This document shows positions 52,482 through 64,000 of a stretch of DNA of 64,000 bases, piece after piece; the stretch's first letter is position 1, and every line of letters starts with the position of its first letter. The DNA comes from Nocardioides anomalus (lineage in GTDB: Bacteria; Actinomycetota; Actinomycetes; Propionibacteriales; Nocardioidaceae). The notes beneath the pieces are model-generated. The model worked only from the letters and a program-made list of their open reading frames with translations, searched no databases and was not told the origin of the DNA. Where the stretch lies: NCBI RefSeq assembly GCF_011046535.1, contig NZ_CP049257.1:2914001-2978000 (forward strand), read 5' to 3'. Position numbers and translations under genes: made by a program.

Positions 52482-53999
52482 GTGTACCCCGGCCTCTTCG
52501 CCCAGACCACCCCCGACAAGCCGGCCGTGGTCATGGCCGACACCGGCGAGACGCTGACCTACGCCGAGCTCGAGGACCAGTCCATCCGCCTCGCGCACGT
52601 CTTCCGCGACGCCGGCCTGGGGCACGGCGACGCGGTCGCGCTGCTGAGCGAGAACAGCCCGCTCTTCCTCGTGGCCTACTGGGCGGCGCTGCGCAGCGGG
52701 CTCTACCTCGTGGCGCTCAACCACCACCTCACCGCCGACGAGCAGGCCTACGTCCTCGACGACTCCGGCGCCCAGCTGCTCCTCGCCTCGGCCGCGCAGG
52801 CCGAGCGCGCCACGGCGATCGCGAGCCGCGCGCCCGCCGTACGCACCGTGCTGCTCGGCGCCGAGGTCCTCGACGCGATCGCGTCGGTCCCGGCCGAGCC
52901 GCTCGAGCACCAGCCGGCCGGCTCGGACATGCTCTACTCCAGCGGCACCACCGGCTTCCCGAAGGCGGTCAAGCCGCCGCTCAAGGACCACCAGGTCGAC
53001 GAGCCCGGCAACACCTACGTCGCGCTGTTCCCGGCCATGTTCGGCTTCGACGCCGAGACCGTCTACCTCTCCCCCGCACCGATGTACCACGCGGCGCCCC
53101 TGCGCTTCTGCATGGTCATCACCGCGACGGGCGGGACGGTCGTGATGATGCCACGCTTCGACGCGGAGGAGGCGCTGGCGCTCATCCAGGAGCACCGGGT
53201 CACCCACAGCCAGTGGGTGCCGACGATGTTCGTGCGGATGCTCAAGCTCCCCGACGCCGTGCGTGCGGCGTACGACGTGTCCTCGATGCGGGTGGCCATC
53301 CACGCGGCCGCGCCGTGCCCGGTCGAGGTCAAGCAGCGGATGATCGAGTGGTGGGGGCCGGTGCTCTACGAGTACTACGCCGCCACCGAGGCCATCGGGC
53401 TGACCTGGATCACGCCGCAGGACTGGCTGACCCACCCGGGCTCGGTCGGCCGCTCCGCGCTCGGCGTCCTGCACGTGGTCGACCCGGACTCACCGGACCA
53501 GGAGGAGCTGCCGGTCGGCGAGACCGGGCTCGTCTACTTCGAGCGCGACGTGATGCCGTTCGCCTACCACCACGACCCGGACAAGACCCGCGAGGCGCAG
53601 CACCCGCACCACGACAACTGGGCGACCACGGGCGACATCGGCCGGGTCGACGAGGAGGGCTTCCTCCACCTCACCGACCGTCGTGCGTTCATGATCATCA
53701 GCGGCGGCGCGAACATCTACCCGCAGGAGGTCGAGAACGCTCTCGCCCTGCACCCGGCGGTCTACGACGTCGCGGTGATCGGCGTGCCCGACGACGACAT
53801 GGGTCAGGTGGTCAAGGCCGTCGTCGTCCCGGCCGAGGACGCCACTCCCGGGCCGGAGCTCGAGCGTGCGCTCATCGACCACGTCCGCGCCCGCATCGCA
53901 CACGTCAAGGCGCCGCGCTCGGTCGACTTCGTGGCCGACCTGCCGCGCACGCCGACCGGCAAGCTGGTCAAGCGACGGCTGGTCGAGCAGTACCTCTAG
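52482..53999 (+). CDS. Acyl-CoA synthetase (AMP-forming)
   Basis: 505 residues of the ANL family. MLYSSGTTGFPKAVKPP (P-loop), YEYYAATEAIGLT (AMP motif), TTGDIGRVDEEGFLHLTDRR, FMIISGGANIYPQEVENAL and PRTPTGKLVKRRLVEQYL (catalytic Lys). Activates a carboxylate as its CoA ester; chain length unknown. GTG 52482. Ends 4 bp into the convergent GTPase gene. Confidence 0.94.
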   Translation: MYPGLFAQTTPDKPAVVMADTGETLTYAELEDQSIRLAHVFRDAGLGHGDAVALLSENSPLFLVAYWAALRSGLYLVALNHHLTADEQAYVLDDSGAQLLLASAAQAERATAIASRAPAVRTVLLGAEVLDAIASVPAEPLEHQPAGSDMLYSSGTTGFPKAVKPPLKDHQVDEPGNTYVALFPAMFGFDAETVYLSPAPMYHAAPLRFCMVITATGGTVVMMPRFDAEEALALIQEHRVTHSQWVPTMFVRMLKLPDAVRAAYDVSSMRVAIHAAAPCPVEVKQRMIEWWGPVLYEYYAATEAIGLTWITPQDWLTHPGSVGRSALGVLHVVDPDSPDQEELPVGETGLVYFERDVMPFAYHHDPDKTREAQHPHHDNWATTGDIGRVDEEGFLHLTDRRAFMIISGGANIYPQEVENALALHPAVYDVAVIGVPDDDMGQVVKAVVVPAEDATPGPELERALIDHVRARIAHVKAPRSVDFVADLPRTPTGKLVKRRLVEQYL

Positions 54000-54598
54000 T
54001 AGGCCGGCGCGGGGGCCGGGGCCGGCTCCATCAGCTGGGTGAGGGAGTACTCGGTGATCTTGATCAGCGCGTTCTTGCACGACTCGCGGTCGCGGGCGTC
54101 GATCTCGATCATCGGCACGTGCTCGGGGACCGCCAGCGCCGCGCGGATCTCGTCGAGCGGGTAGCGGGTGGCGTTGTCGAACATGTTGACCGCCACGATG
54201 AACGGCAGCCCCTTGGACTCGAAGTAGTCCAGCGGCGAGAACGCCTCGTCGAGCCGGTTGGTGTCGACCAGCACGATCGCGCCGATGGCGCCCAGGCACA
54301 GGTCGTCCCACATGAACCAGAAGCGGCGCTGGCCCGGCGTACCGAACAGGTAGAGGACCAGGTCCTCGGCCAGCGTGATCCGCCCGAAGTCCATGGCGAC
54401 GGTCGTCGTGGCCTTGGTGGGCACGGCCGCGAGGTCGTCGACGCCCTCGGACTCGTTGGTGACGAGAGCCTCGGTGCGCAGCGGCATGATCTCCGAGACC
54501 GACCCGACGAGGGTCGTCTTGCCCACGCCGAAGCCGCCGGCGACGACGATCTTCGTCGACGCAGCGGAGCGCTGAGCGCTAGAGCGTGCGTAGTCCAC
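53996..54598 (-). CDS. cvnD: Conservon GTPase (CvnD-like, Ras-like)
   Basis: 200 residues. Walker A GGFGVGKTTLVGSVSEI, TTVAMDFGRI, LFGTPGQRRFWFMWDDL (G3) and VLVDTNR then VAVNMFDN (NKxD-like). Ras-like GTPase of the conservon, regulated by the upstream Roadblock protein. GTG 54598 overlaps the DUF742 gene by 20 bp; last gene of the four-gene operon. Confidence 0.92.
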   Translation of the reverse strand: MDYARSSAQRSAASTKIVVAGGFGVGKTTLVGSVSEIMPLRTEALVTNESEGVDDLAAVPTKATTTVAMDFGRITLAEDLVLYLFGTPGQRRFWFMWDDLCLGAIGAIVLVDTNRLDEAFSPLDYFESKGLPFIVAVNMFDNATRYPLDEIRAALAVPEHVPMIEIDARDRESCKNALIKITEYSLTQLMEPAPAPAPAY

Positions 54599-54953
54599 GG
54601 AGGGTCCTTTCGATGAGCTCTCGTCGCTCGTCGTGCGACGAATCAGCGGTGAGTGTTGCCTGCACCCGGACGAAGCCCTGCTCGATCAGGTCGCCCAGGA
54701 GCACCCGGGTGACGCCGATCGGCATGTGCACGTGCGCGGAGACCTCGGCGACCGAGCGCTTGTCGCACACGGCCAGGATCTGCGCCAGCTTGGGGTCGGT
54801 GGGCTCCCCGGTTCCCGACTCCCGGCGGAGCGTCGCCTCGAAGGGCAGCTCGACCTTGGGAGCCGTGCGCCCGCCGGTCAGCGTGTAGGGGCGGACGACG
54901 CGCGCGACGGGCGCGTCGTCCTCCGGCTCCCACGGCTGGGTCGGCAGTGCCAT
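54579..54953 (-). CDS. cvnC: DUF742 protein (CvnC-like)
   Basis: 124 residues, a winged-helix-like DUF742: VRPYTLTGGRTAPKVELPFE, LAQILAVCDKRSVAEVSAHV, PIGVTRVLLGDLIEQGFVRV. Third component of a conservon; role unclear, perhaps bridging kinase and GTPase. ATG 54953, 19 bp after the Roadblock gene. Confidence 0.93.
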   Translation of the reverse strand: MALPTQPWEPEDDAPVARVVRPYTLTGGRTAPKVELPFEATLRRESGTGEPTDPKLAQILAVCDKRSVAEVSAHVHMPIGVTRVLLGDLIEQGFVRVQATLTADSSHDERRELIERTLRGLRTL

Positions 54954-54972
54954 GACGGTCTCTGGTTCTCCC

Positions 54973-55388
54973 TCAGACGCCGCTGAGGTTCACGCGGGCG
55001 GTGGCCTGGACCATGCGGCCGACGCGGTCGACCAGGAGGGCCATCTCGTAGCCCACCTGCCCGATGTCGGCGGAGTCCTCGGTCAGGACGGCGAGGTGCG
55101 AGCCGTCGCCGACGCTCATGAGGAGCAGGTAGCCGTGCTGCATCTCGATCACGGTCTGCAGCACCGCACCGCCCTCGAAGAGCCGCGCCGCGCCCACGGC
55201 CAGGCTGGCCAGTCCGGAGGAGACCGCGGCGACCTGCTCGGCCCGCTCGTCGGGGAGGCTGAAGCTCTTGGCCATCAGCAGCCCGTCGGCGGAGACGAGG
55301 ACCGCGTGCGCCGCGGACGGCACCTCGTCGACGAACTTGCTGACGAGCCAGTCGAGCCCGCGCTCGTCGGTCTCGGTGAGGTTCTCGG

Positions 55389-55392
<4 letters not shown>
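54973..55392 (-). CDS. cvnB: Roadblock/LC7 domain protein (CvnB-like)
   Basis: 139 residues, one Roadblock/LC7 domain: [76 protein letters not shown]. MglB-like activator of the GTPase. Its ATG overlaps the kinase stop (ATGA). Confidence 0.94.
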
Positions 55393-58778
<3,386 letters not shown>

Positions 58779-58872
58779 GCCACCCACCCGGTTGAGTCGA
58801 GGTCGGTACGCCGTGGTCAGCGGCGACGGGACCGGTCCAGATCGCGTTCACAGTAGGTAGTGCTCCCCCCAG

Positions 58873-58901
58873 CCCGAGGCGGAATCGGGGAATGCCTCGG
58901 G
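58873..58901. promoter_or_regulatory. Palindrome upstream of the conservon
   Basis: CCCGAGGC and GCCTCGGG with a 13-base spacer, 95 bp before the kinase start. The 271-bp gap otherwise holds the terminator listed next and presumably the conservon promoter; nothing else is clear. Confidence 0.35.
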
Positions 58902-58981
58902 TTTGTCCACCTTTCAGTCAACCTTGGTCTAGTCATGGCTGGCAATGGCCCTGACCCTCCGGTTGACCAGCGACGATGCGG

Positions 58982-59017
58982 CGAAGGGGCACCGCCGGAG
59001 TCGGCGGTGCCCCTTCG
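58982..59017 (-). terminator. Terminator of the LLM flavoprotein gene
   Basis: A perfect 15-bp stem (58982-58996 with 59003-59017) and a GGAGTC loop, about 33 bp past the LLM stop on the minus strand. Confidence 0.85.
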
Positions 59018-59049
59018 GGGTGGTCGTGCGACGGCGGCTGGGTGGCGGG

Positions 59050-60069
59050 TCAGCGCCAGCCGAGCTCGGGCGCCACGTGCTTGAGCACGCTCTCGATGAC
59101 GTGGGCGTTGTAGTCCACGCCGAGCTGGTTCGGCACGGTGAGCAGCAGCGTGTCGGCCGCGGCGATCGCCTCGTCCTCGGCCAGCTCCTCGGCCAGCTGG
59201 TCGGGCTCGCCGGCGTAGGACTTGCCGAAGCGCGCCAGTCCTCCGTCGATCTGGCCGACCTGGTCCTGGCTGCTGCGGTCGTGGCCGAAGTACGCGCGGT
59301 CCATGTCGCTGACCAGCGGGAAGATGGAGCGGCTGACCGACACGCGCGGCTCGCGCTCGTGGCCGGCCGCCTTCCACGCGTCGCGGAACATCTGGATCTG
59401 CTCGGCCTGCAGCTGGTGGAACGGCACGCCGGTGTCCTCGGTGAGCAGGGTCGAGCTCATCAGGTTCATGCCCTGCTCGGCGGTCCACACGGCGGTGGAC
59501 CGGCTGCCGGCGCCCCACCAGATCCGGTCGCGCAGCCCGGGGGCGTACGGCTCGACGCGGAGCAGGCCGGGCGGGTTGGGGAACATCGGGCGCGGGTTCG
59601 GCTCGGCGAAGCCCTTGCCCTCGATGACCTCGAGGAAGACCTGGGTGTGGTCGCGCGCCATGTCGGCGTGGTCGCGGCCTTCGCCGGGCTGGTAGCCGAA
59701 GTAGCGGAAGCCGTCGATGACCTGCTCCGGTGATCCGCGACTGATGCCGAGCTGGAGCCGGCCCTCGGCGATGAGGTCGGCGGCGCCGGCGTCCTCGGCC
59801 ATGTAGAGCGGGTTCTCGTAGCGCATGTCGATCACGCCCGTGCCGAGCTCGATCCGCGCGGTCTTGGCGGCCGCGGCGGCCAGCAGCGGGAACGGCGAGG
59901 CGAGCTGGCGGGCGAAGTGGTGGACGCGGAAGTACGCACCGTCCGCGCCGAGCTCCTCGGCGGCGACCGCCAGGTCGATGGACTGCAGCAGGGCGTCGGA
60001 GGCCGACCGCGTCTGCGACTGGGGCGACGGGGTCCAGTGCCCGAAGGACAGGAAGCCGATGTTCTTCAC
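59050..60069 (-). CDS. LLM-class flavin-dependent oxidoreductase
   Basis: 339 residues, luciferase-like TIM barrel: NIGFLSFGHWTPSPQSQT, AAEELGADGAYFRVHHFARQ, IELGTGVIDMRYENPLYMAE, LQLGISRGSPEQVIDGFRYF. F420 or FMN dependent. GTG 60069 lies about 9 nt after a SigR-type -10 without SD, matching the geometry at sigR. Terminated by a 15-bp hairpin. Confidence 0.92.
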   Translation of the reverse strand: MKNIGFLSFGHWTPSPQSQTRSASDALLQSIDLAVAAEELGADGAYFRVHHFARQLASPFPLLAAAAAKTARIELGTGVIDMRYENPLYMAEDAGAADLIAEGRLQLGISRGSPEQVIDGFRYFGYQPGEGRDHADMARDHTQVFLEVIEGKGFAEPNPRPMFPNPPGLLRVEPYAPGLRDRIWWGAGSRSTAVWTAEQGMNLMSSTLLTEDTGVPFHQLQAEQIQMFRDAWKAAGHEREPRVSVSRSIFPLVSDMDRAYFGHDRSSQDQVGQIDGGLARFGKSYAGEPDQLAEELAEDEAIAAADTLLLTVPNQLGVDYNAHVIESVLKHVAPELGWR

Positions 60070-60078
60070 GTTTCAACG

Positions 60079-60104
60079 AACGCCGCGGTGGCCCGGATGA
60101 TTCC
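60079..60104 (-). promoter_or_regulatory. SigR-type promoter of the LLM flavoprotein gene
   Basis: Minus strand GGAAT (60104-60100) and GTT (60081-60079) with an 18-bp spacer. Same spacing and start-codon distance as the sigR promoter. Indicates membership of the thiol-stress regulon; expression evidence is needed. Confidence 0.75.
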
Positions 60105-60127
60105 GCGGTAAGAGGTGGACCTAGCCT

Positions 60128-60784
60128 GTGCCCGTGACGGGCTCGTTCGCGCGCGGCGTGCGCCTCGGGGTGCCGTACGCCGCGGTGGGGCTCGTGCTCT
60201 CCATGTCCTTCGGGGTCCTCGCGCGCCAGGCCGGGTTCAGCGCCCTGCAGACCATCGTCACCGCACTGGTGGTGTTCGCGGGCTCGGCGCAGTTCGCGGC
60301 CCTGGCCGTGCTGACCGGCGGCGGCTCCGCGCTGGCCGCCGTCGCCGCCGGGACCCTGATGAACGGCCGGTTCCTGGCCATGGGCACCGCGCTCGCGCCG
60401 TCACTGCCCGGCGGCCCGGTCAAGCGGGCGCTGCAGGGCCAGACGATGGTGGACGCGTCGTGGGCGCTGGCCAACCGCGGCGACGGGACCTTCGACCGGT
60501 GGCTGCTGTTCGGCACCACGCTCCCGCAGTACGTCGGGTGGGCGCTCGGGACGGCGCTGGGCGCCTTCGGCGGCGACCTGCTCGGCGACACCGACCGCCT
60601 CGGGCTCGACGCGGTCTACCCGACGTTCTTCGTCGGCATCCTGCTGGCCGAGCTGCGCGACCCGCGCTCGCGGGTGGTCGCCCTGCTCGGCGCCGTGGTC
60701 GCGCTGGCCCTGGTGCCGTTCACCCCGCCCGGCGTACCGATCATGGCCGCCGCCACCGCCGCCCTCCTGGGGCTGCGCCGGTGA
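60128..60784 (+). CDS. azlC: AzlC family branched-chain amino-acid exporter subunit
   Basis: 218 residues, several helices: GVRLGVPYAAVGLVLSMSFG, ALQTIVTALVVFAGSAQFAA, LAAVAAGTLMNGRFLAMGTA. Large subunit of the AzlCD (BrnFE-type) exporter. GTG 60128 (or 60134). TGA overlaps the azlD GTG. Confidence 0.92.
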   Translation: MPVTGSFARGVRLGVPYAAVGLVLSMSFGVLARQAGFSALQTIVTALVVFAGSAQFAALAVLTGGGSALAAVAAGTLMNGRFLAMGTALAPSLPGGPVKRALQGQTMVDASWALANRGDGTFDRWLLFGTTLPQYVGWALGTALGAFGGDLLGDTDRLGLDAVYPTFFVGILLAELRDPRSRVVALLGAVVALALVPFTPPGVPIMAAATAALLGLRR

Positions 60785-61086
60785 CCATCTGGCTGGCCAT
60801 CGGGCTGCTCGCCCTGACCACGGCGCTCATCAAGGCGGCCGGGCCGGTGGTCTTCGGCGGCCGGACACCGGGGCCGCGGTTCCTGGCCGTGGTGGCGATG
60901 ATGGCACCCGCGCTGCTCGCGGCCCTGGTGGTGACCTCGGTCTTCGCCGACGGCCGCCACCTCGGGGTGGGGGCCGAGGTGGTCGGCGTCGCGGCCGGCG
61001 CGGTCCTGCTGTGGCGGGGCCGGTCGGTGGTCCTCGCGGTCGTCGTGGCGGTCGCGCTCACCGCCCTGGTGCGCGCCCTGTTCTGA
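60781..61086 (+). CDS. azlD: AzlD family exporter small subunit
   Basis: 101 residues with four helices: IWLAIGLLALTTALIKAAGP, RFLAVVAMMAPALLAALVVT, GAEVVGVAAGAVLLWRG, VVLAVVVAVALTALVRALF. GTG 60781 overlaps azlC (GTGA). Its last 29 bp overlap the convergent desaturase gene. Confidence 0.9.
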   Translation: MTIWLAIGLLALTTALIKAAGPVVFGGRTPGPRFLAVVAMMAPALLAALVVTSVFADGRHLGVGAEVVGVAAGAVLLWRGRSVVLAVVVAVALTALVRALF

Positions 61087-62091
61087 GCCCGGCTCCCACC
61101 TCGTGCAGGTGCCGCAGCGCCTGGCGGTAGGAGTCGACCAGCGTGGTCTCCTCGTAGGCGACGCCGAGCTCGGCGCAGTACGCGCGGACGATCGGCTTGG
61201 CCAGCGGGAGGTTCGGCGTCGGCATGGCCGGGAAGAGGTGGTGCTCGATCTGGTGGTTGAGCCCGCCGAGGGCCACGTCGACCAGGCGGCCGCCGCTCAC
61301 GTTGCGCGAGGTGAGCACCTGCTTGCGCAGGAAGTCCTCGGTGCCGTCCGGGTGCGGCATGCCCTTGTGGTTGGGCGCGAAGGTCAGCCCGAGGTAGACC
61401 CCGAACAGCGCCTGGTGCACCACCACGAAGGCCAGCGCCTGCAGGGGGCGAGCACGGCGAGCACGGCACCGACGTAGAGCACCGCGTGCACGGCCAGCAG
61501 CCCGCCCTCGAGCCGCGGCCGCTTGACCGTGCCGTCGCGCAGGGCGCGCACGCTGTCGCGCTTGAGCGAGATCCCGAGCAGCGTGAGCAGCGGGAAGAAC
61601 AGGTAGGCCTGGTGCCTCGCCACGAACCCCCGCGCCCGCTCGGCGTCCCAGGCCAGCAGCCCGGGCCCGACGTCGGGGTCGAGGTCGTCGTGGTTGGGGT
61701 TGGCGTGGTGCGCCGTGTGCTTGGCCATCCAGTAGCCGTAGGACATGCCGATGACCAGGTTGCCCGCCACCAGCCCGGCGCGCGCGCTCGTGCGGTTGCT
61801 GCGGAAGACCTGGCGGTGCGCGAGGTCGTGCGCGACCAGCGCCACCTGCGCGAAGACCACCGCGAGGAACGCCGCCACCAGCAGCGTCCACCAACTCGCC
61901 CCGACCACGAAGAACGCCGACCAGCCGGCCACCAGCGCCGCCGCCACCGCGCCGATGCGCACCGTGTAGTAGCGGGGCCTGCGCTCCAGCAGCCCGGTCG
62001 CGTCGACGCGCCGGCGAAGTTCGGCGAAGTCGCTGCCAGTGCCGGCGGCTCGGGAGGGGCGGGCGGGGAGCGTCGAGGTCGTGGTCGCCAT
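61058..62091 (-). pseudogene. Membrane fatty-acid desaturase, frameshifted
   Basis: From ATG 62091: helices, VALVAHDLAHRQVFRSNRTS (HxxxH), YWMAKHTAHHANPNHDD (HxxHH), then the frame breaks at a five-G run on the plus strand (61444-61448), about residue 215. The other frame continues with LQALAFVVVHQALFGVYLGL, FAPNHKGMPHPDGTEDF and GGLNHQIEHHLFPAMPTPNL (third His box) to a TGA at 61058. One missing base (or two extra) explains it; restored length is 344 residues. Acyl-lipid or acyl-CoA desaturase, distinct from the DesA3-like gene. Confidence 0.82.
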
Positions 62092-62243
62092 GCCCTCGAG
62101 CCTCTCGGCGTCCGGCGCCGCGGACAGGAGTGCCAGGACCCGAGCCGGGGTGGGGCCAGCACCACTGTCGGCGCCACCGCCTGTTCACCGAACCGCCGCA
62201 AAATCTCTCGTCTGCCGCTGGCCCCCCGCCGTACGCTGTGCGC

Positions 62244-62336
62244 GTGACCAGCCGCCTCGCCCCGTGCGTGCCGTGCCTCGAGGACGAGGCCCGCGCGCTC
62301 GGCGTCGCGTGTCGGTCCACCGCCGACCAGAGTTGA
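62244..62336 (+). CDS. Candidate 30-residue Cys-pair microprotein upstream of HNH gene
   Basis: GTG 62244 to TGA 62336: TSRLAPCVPCLEDEARALG, VACRSTADQS. It has a CxxC pair and another Cys and lacks an SD; a TACGCT at 62231 could be a -10 giving a leaderless message. It ends 18 bp before the HNH start. Coding status is uncertain. Confidence 0.35.
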   Translation: MTSRLAPCVPCLEDEARALGVACRSTADQS

Positions 62337-62354
62337 CCGGAAGGAGGTCCAGCG

Positions 62355-62801
62355 GTGAGCGCCCAACAAGTCGCCCTGCTGAACGCCTCCTACGAGCCGC
62401 TCGGCAAGGTGTCGTTCAAGCACGCCGTGCGCATGCTGTTCCGCGAGGTCGCCCTCGTCGAGGAGCAGCACGGCGAGCGCATGATCGGCCCCCACCCGTG
62501 GCCTCGCGTCATCCGGCTGGTCCGCTACGTCGCCGCCCACTGGCTGCACCGCACGGCCGGCTACTCCCGCACCGGCGTGCTCACCCGTGACCGCCACACC
62601 TGCGCCTACTGCGGCCGGCACGCCACCACCGTCGACCACGTGCTCCCCCAGAGCCGCGGCGGCGGCACCACCTGGCTGAACGCCGTCGCCGCCTGCGCGC
62701 CCTGCAACCACCGCAAGGCCAACCGCACCCCGGCCGAGGCGGGCCTGCGGCTGCACCTCACGCCGTACGCCCCCACGCGGGCGCAGCTCGCGGCGATCTA
62801 G
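62355..62801 (+). CDS. HNH endonuclease
   Basis: 148 residues: an N-terminal helical part, then RDRHTCAYCGRHATTVDHVL, PQSRGGGTTWLNAVAACAPC, NHRKANRTPAEAGLRL, which is the CxxC-x-HN(H)-CxxC zinc-bound HNH fold. Typical of solitary actinobacterial HNH proteins, often beside housekeeping genes; not a proven restriction enzyme. GTG 62355 sits 6 nt after GGAAGGAGGT. Confidence 0.92.
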   Translation: MSAQQVALLNASYEPLGKVSFKHAVRMLFREVALVEEQHGERMIGPHPWPRVIRLVRYVAAHWLHRTAGYSRTGVLTRDRHTCAYCGRHATTVDHVLPQSRGGGTTWLNAVAACAPCNHRKANRTPAEAGLRLHLTPYAPTRAQLAAI

Positions 62802-62839
62802 GCGTCGTCAGCAGGACCGGCCGCCGTGGTCGGGGCACC

Positions 62840-63283
62840 TCACCGCGCCTCGACCACGGCGACGGTGCACCGGGACACGCAGACCAGCCGGCCCTCGTCG
62901 TCCTCGATCCGGGTGTCCCAGACCTGGGTCCGCCGCCCGATCGAGACCGGCCGGGCCGTCCCCGTCACCCACCCGCTGCGGACCGAGCGCAGGTGGTGGG
63001 CGCTGATCTCCGTGCCCACGCACGCTCGGCCGGGCTCCACCACGAAGCTCGCCGCGAAGCTGACCAGGGTCTCGGCCAGCAGGACCGACGAGCCGCCGTG
63101 CAGGAGCCCCAGCGGCTGCCGCGTGCGCCGGTCGACCGGCATCCGGGCGGTGAGCCAGTCGGCGCCCGCGTCGGTGAACTCGATGCCGAGCAGCCCCACC
63201 ACGCAGTCCTCGCTCAGCGACCCGGCCAGCGCCAGGTCGGGGTGGGTGTGCCAGATCTCGTCGGTCGGTGTCGTCGTCGTCAT
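62840..63283 (-). CDS. PaaI-type hotdog thioesterase
   Basis: 147 residues: SEDCVVGLLGIEFTDAGADW, RTRQPLGLLHGGSSVLLAET (HGG motif), RACVGTEISAHHLRSVRSG, QVWDTRIEDDEGRLVCVSR. Hydrolyses an aryl- or acyl-CoA thioester. ATG 63283. Confidence 0.92.
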   Translation of the reverse strand: MTTTTPTDEIWHTHPDLALAGSLSEDCVVGLLGIEFTDAGADWLTARMPVDRRTRQPLGLLHGGSSVLLAETLVSFAASFVVEPGRACVGTEISAHHLRSVRSGWVTGTARPVSIGRRTQVWDTRIEDDEGRLVCVSRCTVAVVEAR

Positions 63284-63372
63284 GCCCTCGATGTTGCGTG
63301 TGCGCAGGCGCCTCCCGCAGCCGCGGAAACACGGCACTTGGCGCCGGGACGGCGCGGGTCGGCCGGTCCGGA

Positions 63373-63936
63373 CTACCGCCTCATGGCCAGCACGTCTCGG
63401 GCCAGCCGGCGGGCGTGGTCCTCGTCGACCGGGAGCGCGAAGGTGACCCGGTAGTACAGCGGCGCGACCACGTGGTCGAGCACCTGCGCGACCGTGGGCA
63501 CCTCCTCCCCTCGCGCCTCCGCGCGCCGCAGCATCTCCGCGGCCTGCTCGGTGCGCCGTTCCGTGACCGGGCAGTGCGTCACGAGGTCGGCGCGCGCGCC
63601 GACCATGGCGCGCAGGTAGCGCACGCGCACCGGGCGCGTGATGTCGCGAGCGATCAGGGTCGCCCACTCGCTCAGGTCCCCCTCGAGCGTGCCCGTGTCC
63701 GGCACGGCCCCGCCCTGTTGGGTCAGGGCGGCGACGGCGGTCTCCTCGAGGAGCTCGTCGACGTCGGCCCAGCGGCGGTACAGCGTCGTCGGGTTGACCC
63801 CGGCCCGCGCGGCGATGAGGGGGAAGGTCATCTTGTCCGACCCTTCGGCCACCAGCTCGCCGACCGCGGTGTGGATGGCCGCCAGCACCCGACTGCTCCG
63901 GCCACCGGGGCGGGTCGTGGCTTGTGCGTGTGCCAT
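63373..63936 (-). CDS. TetR/AcrR family transcriptional regulator
   Basis: 187 residues. HTH: VLAAIHTAVGELVAEGSDKM, IAARAGVNPTTLYRRWADVD; C-terminal TetR_C-type domain (YLRAMVGARADLVTHCPVTE). ATG 63936. A GCAAA-N4-TTTGC palindrome (63951) lies just upstream, and a divergent target probably lies past the right edge. Confidence 0.92.
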   Translation of the reverse strand: MAHAQATTRPGGRSSRVLAAIHTAVGELVAEGSDKMTFPLIAARAGVNPTTLYRRWADVDELLEETAVAALTQQGGAVPDTGTLEGDLSEWATLIARDITRPVRVRYLRAMVGARADLVTHCPVTERRTEQAAEMLRRAEARGEEVPTVAQVLDHVVAPLYYRVTFALPVDEDHARRLARDVLAMRR

Positions 63937-63950
63937 CCAGCCAGGCTAAA

Positions 63951-63964
63951 GCAAAGATGTTTGC
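63951..63964. promoter_or_regulatory. Candidate operator of the right-edge TetR regulator
   Basis: GCAAA and TTTGC around GATG, 14 bp upstream of the TetR ATG, inside an AT-richer patch that also holds two CTAAAGC direct repeats (63946 and 63993). Probably controls the regulator and a gene beyond the window. Confidence 0.6.
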
Positions 63965-64000
63965 CCTTCCAGCGGACTCCCTCTAGTGTCTCTAAAGCCA

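Overview
The window is very GC-rich (about 72-74% by eye). Genes are dense, GTG starts are common, and same-strand neighbours often overlap by four bases (GTGA/ATGA). It encodes actinobacterial marker genes: WhiB1, a SigR/RsrA pair, SigB/F-type sigma factors, Kgd, nickel superoxide dismutase, ribosomal protein bL37 and a conservon. I infer a chromosomal segment of a Nocardioides-like member of the Propionibacteriales; the genus is an inference. I found no rRNA, tRNA, CRISPR array, transposase or phage gene.

Layout. 1-6.6 kb: the end of an ion-channel-like gene; a minus-strand run of two acyltransferase-3/SGNH O-acylases and a GNAT acetyltransferase; a sulfotransferase; an NAD(P)-binding reductase. 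6.6-8.8 kb: a TetR regulator with twin operators, an LCP-family protein and a lipoprotein. 8.9-13.7 kb: the large kgd gene with a 17-bp terminator, a DUF6104 protein and an ADC-family protein. 13.7-17.5 kb: a YCII protein, then a TetR repressor divergent from a ferredoxin reductase/desaturase pair with a near-perfect palindromic operator. 17.4-24.8 kb: a YjbR protein, a TAT phosphoesterase, a SigE-family sigma factor with a frameshifted membrane partner, an SDR/MDR pair, malic enzyme, and sodX/sodN. 24.9-27.6 kb: two SigB/F-type sigma genes and an RsbW-like anti-sigma gene, with SigF-type promoters in front. 28.2-39.7 kb: a block resembling the Mycobacterium tuberculosis Rv3219-Rv3228 region (whiB1, pdtaS, rsrA, sigR, SRAP peptidase, aroA, rsgA), with bL37 and several metabolic genes inserted. 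39.7-53.9 kb: hisN, a CBS protein, a secreted propeller-like protein, an FKBP, a collagen-like protein, S4, DUF445, a cytidylyltransferase, a permease, a MocR regulator, a second sulfotransferase, a Ser/Thr kinase and an acyl-CoA synthetase. 54-58.8 kb: a complete cvnABCD conservon. 59-64 kb: an LLM flavoprotein behind a SigR-type promoter, AzlCD, a frameshifted desaturase, an HNH endonuclease, a hotdog thioesterase and a TetR regulator at the right edge.

How the parts work together. Stress control is a recurring theme: SigR/RsrA (thiol stress), SigB/F with an anti-sigma factor (general stress), Ni-SOD (superoxide), WhiB1 (Fe-S/NO sensing) and PdtaS. Two GGAAT-N18-GTT sites (sigR itself and the LLM gene) and two GTTT-N16/17-GGGTA sites (both SigB/F-type genes) suggest autoregulated circuits. 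Envelope and lipid functions form a second theme: O-acylases, LCP protein, desaturases, acyl-CoA synthetase.

Quality note. Four genes are broken by one-base length changes in or next to G or C runs of 5-7 bases (20695, 31742, 52151 and 61444). Flanking coding sequence is intact in each, so sequencing or assembly indels are at least as likely as real mutations.
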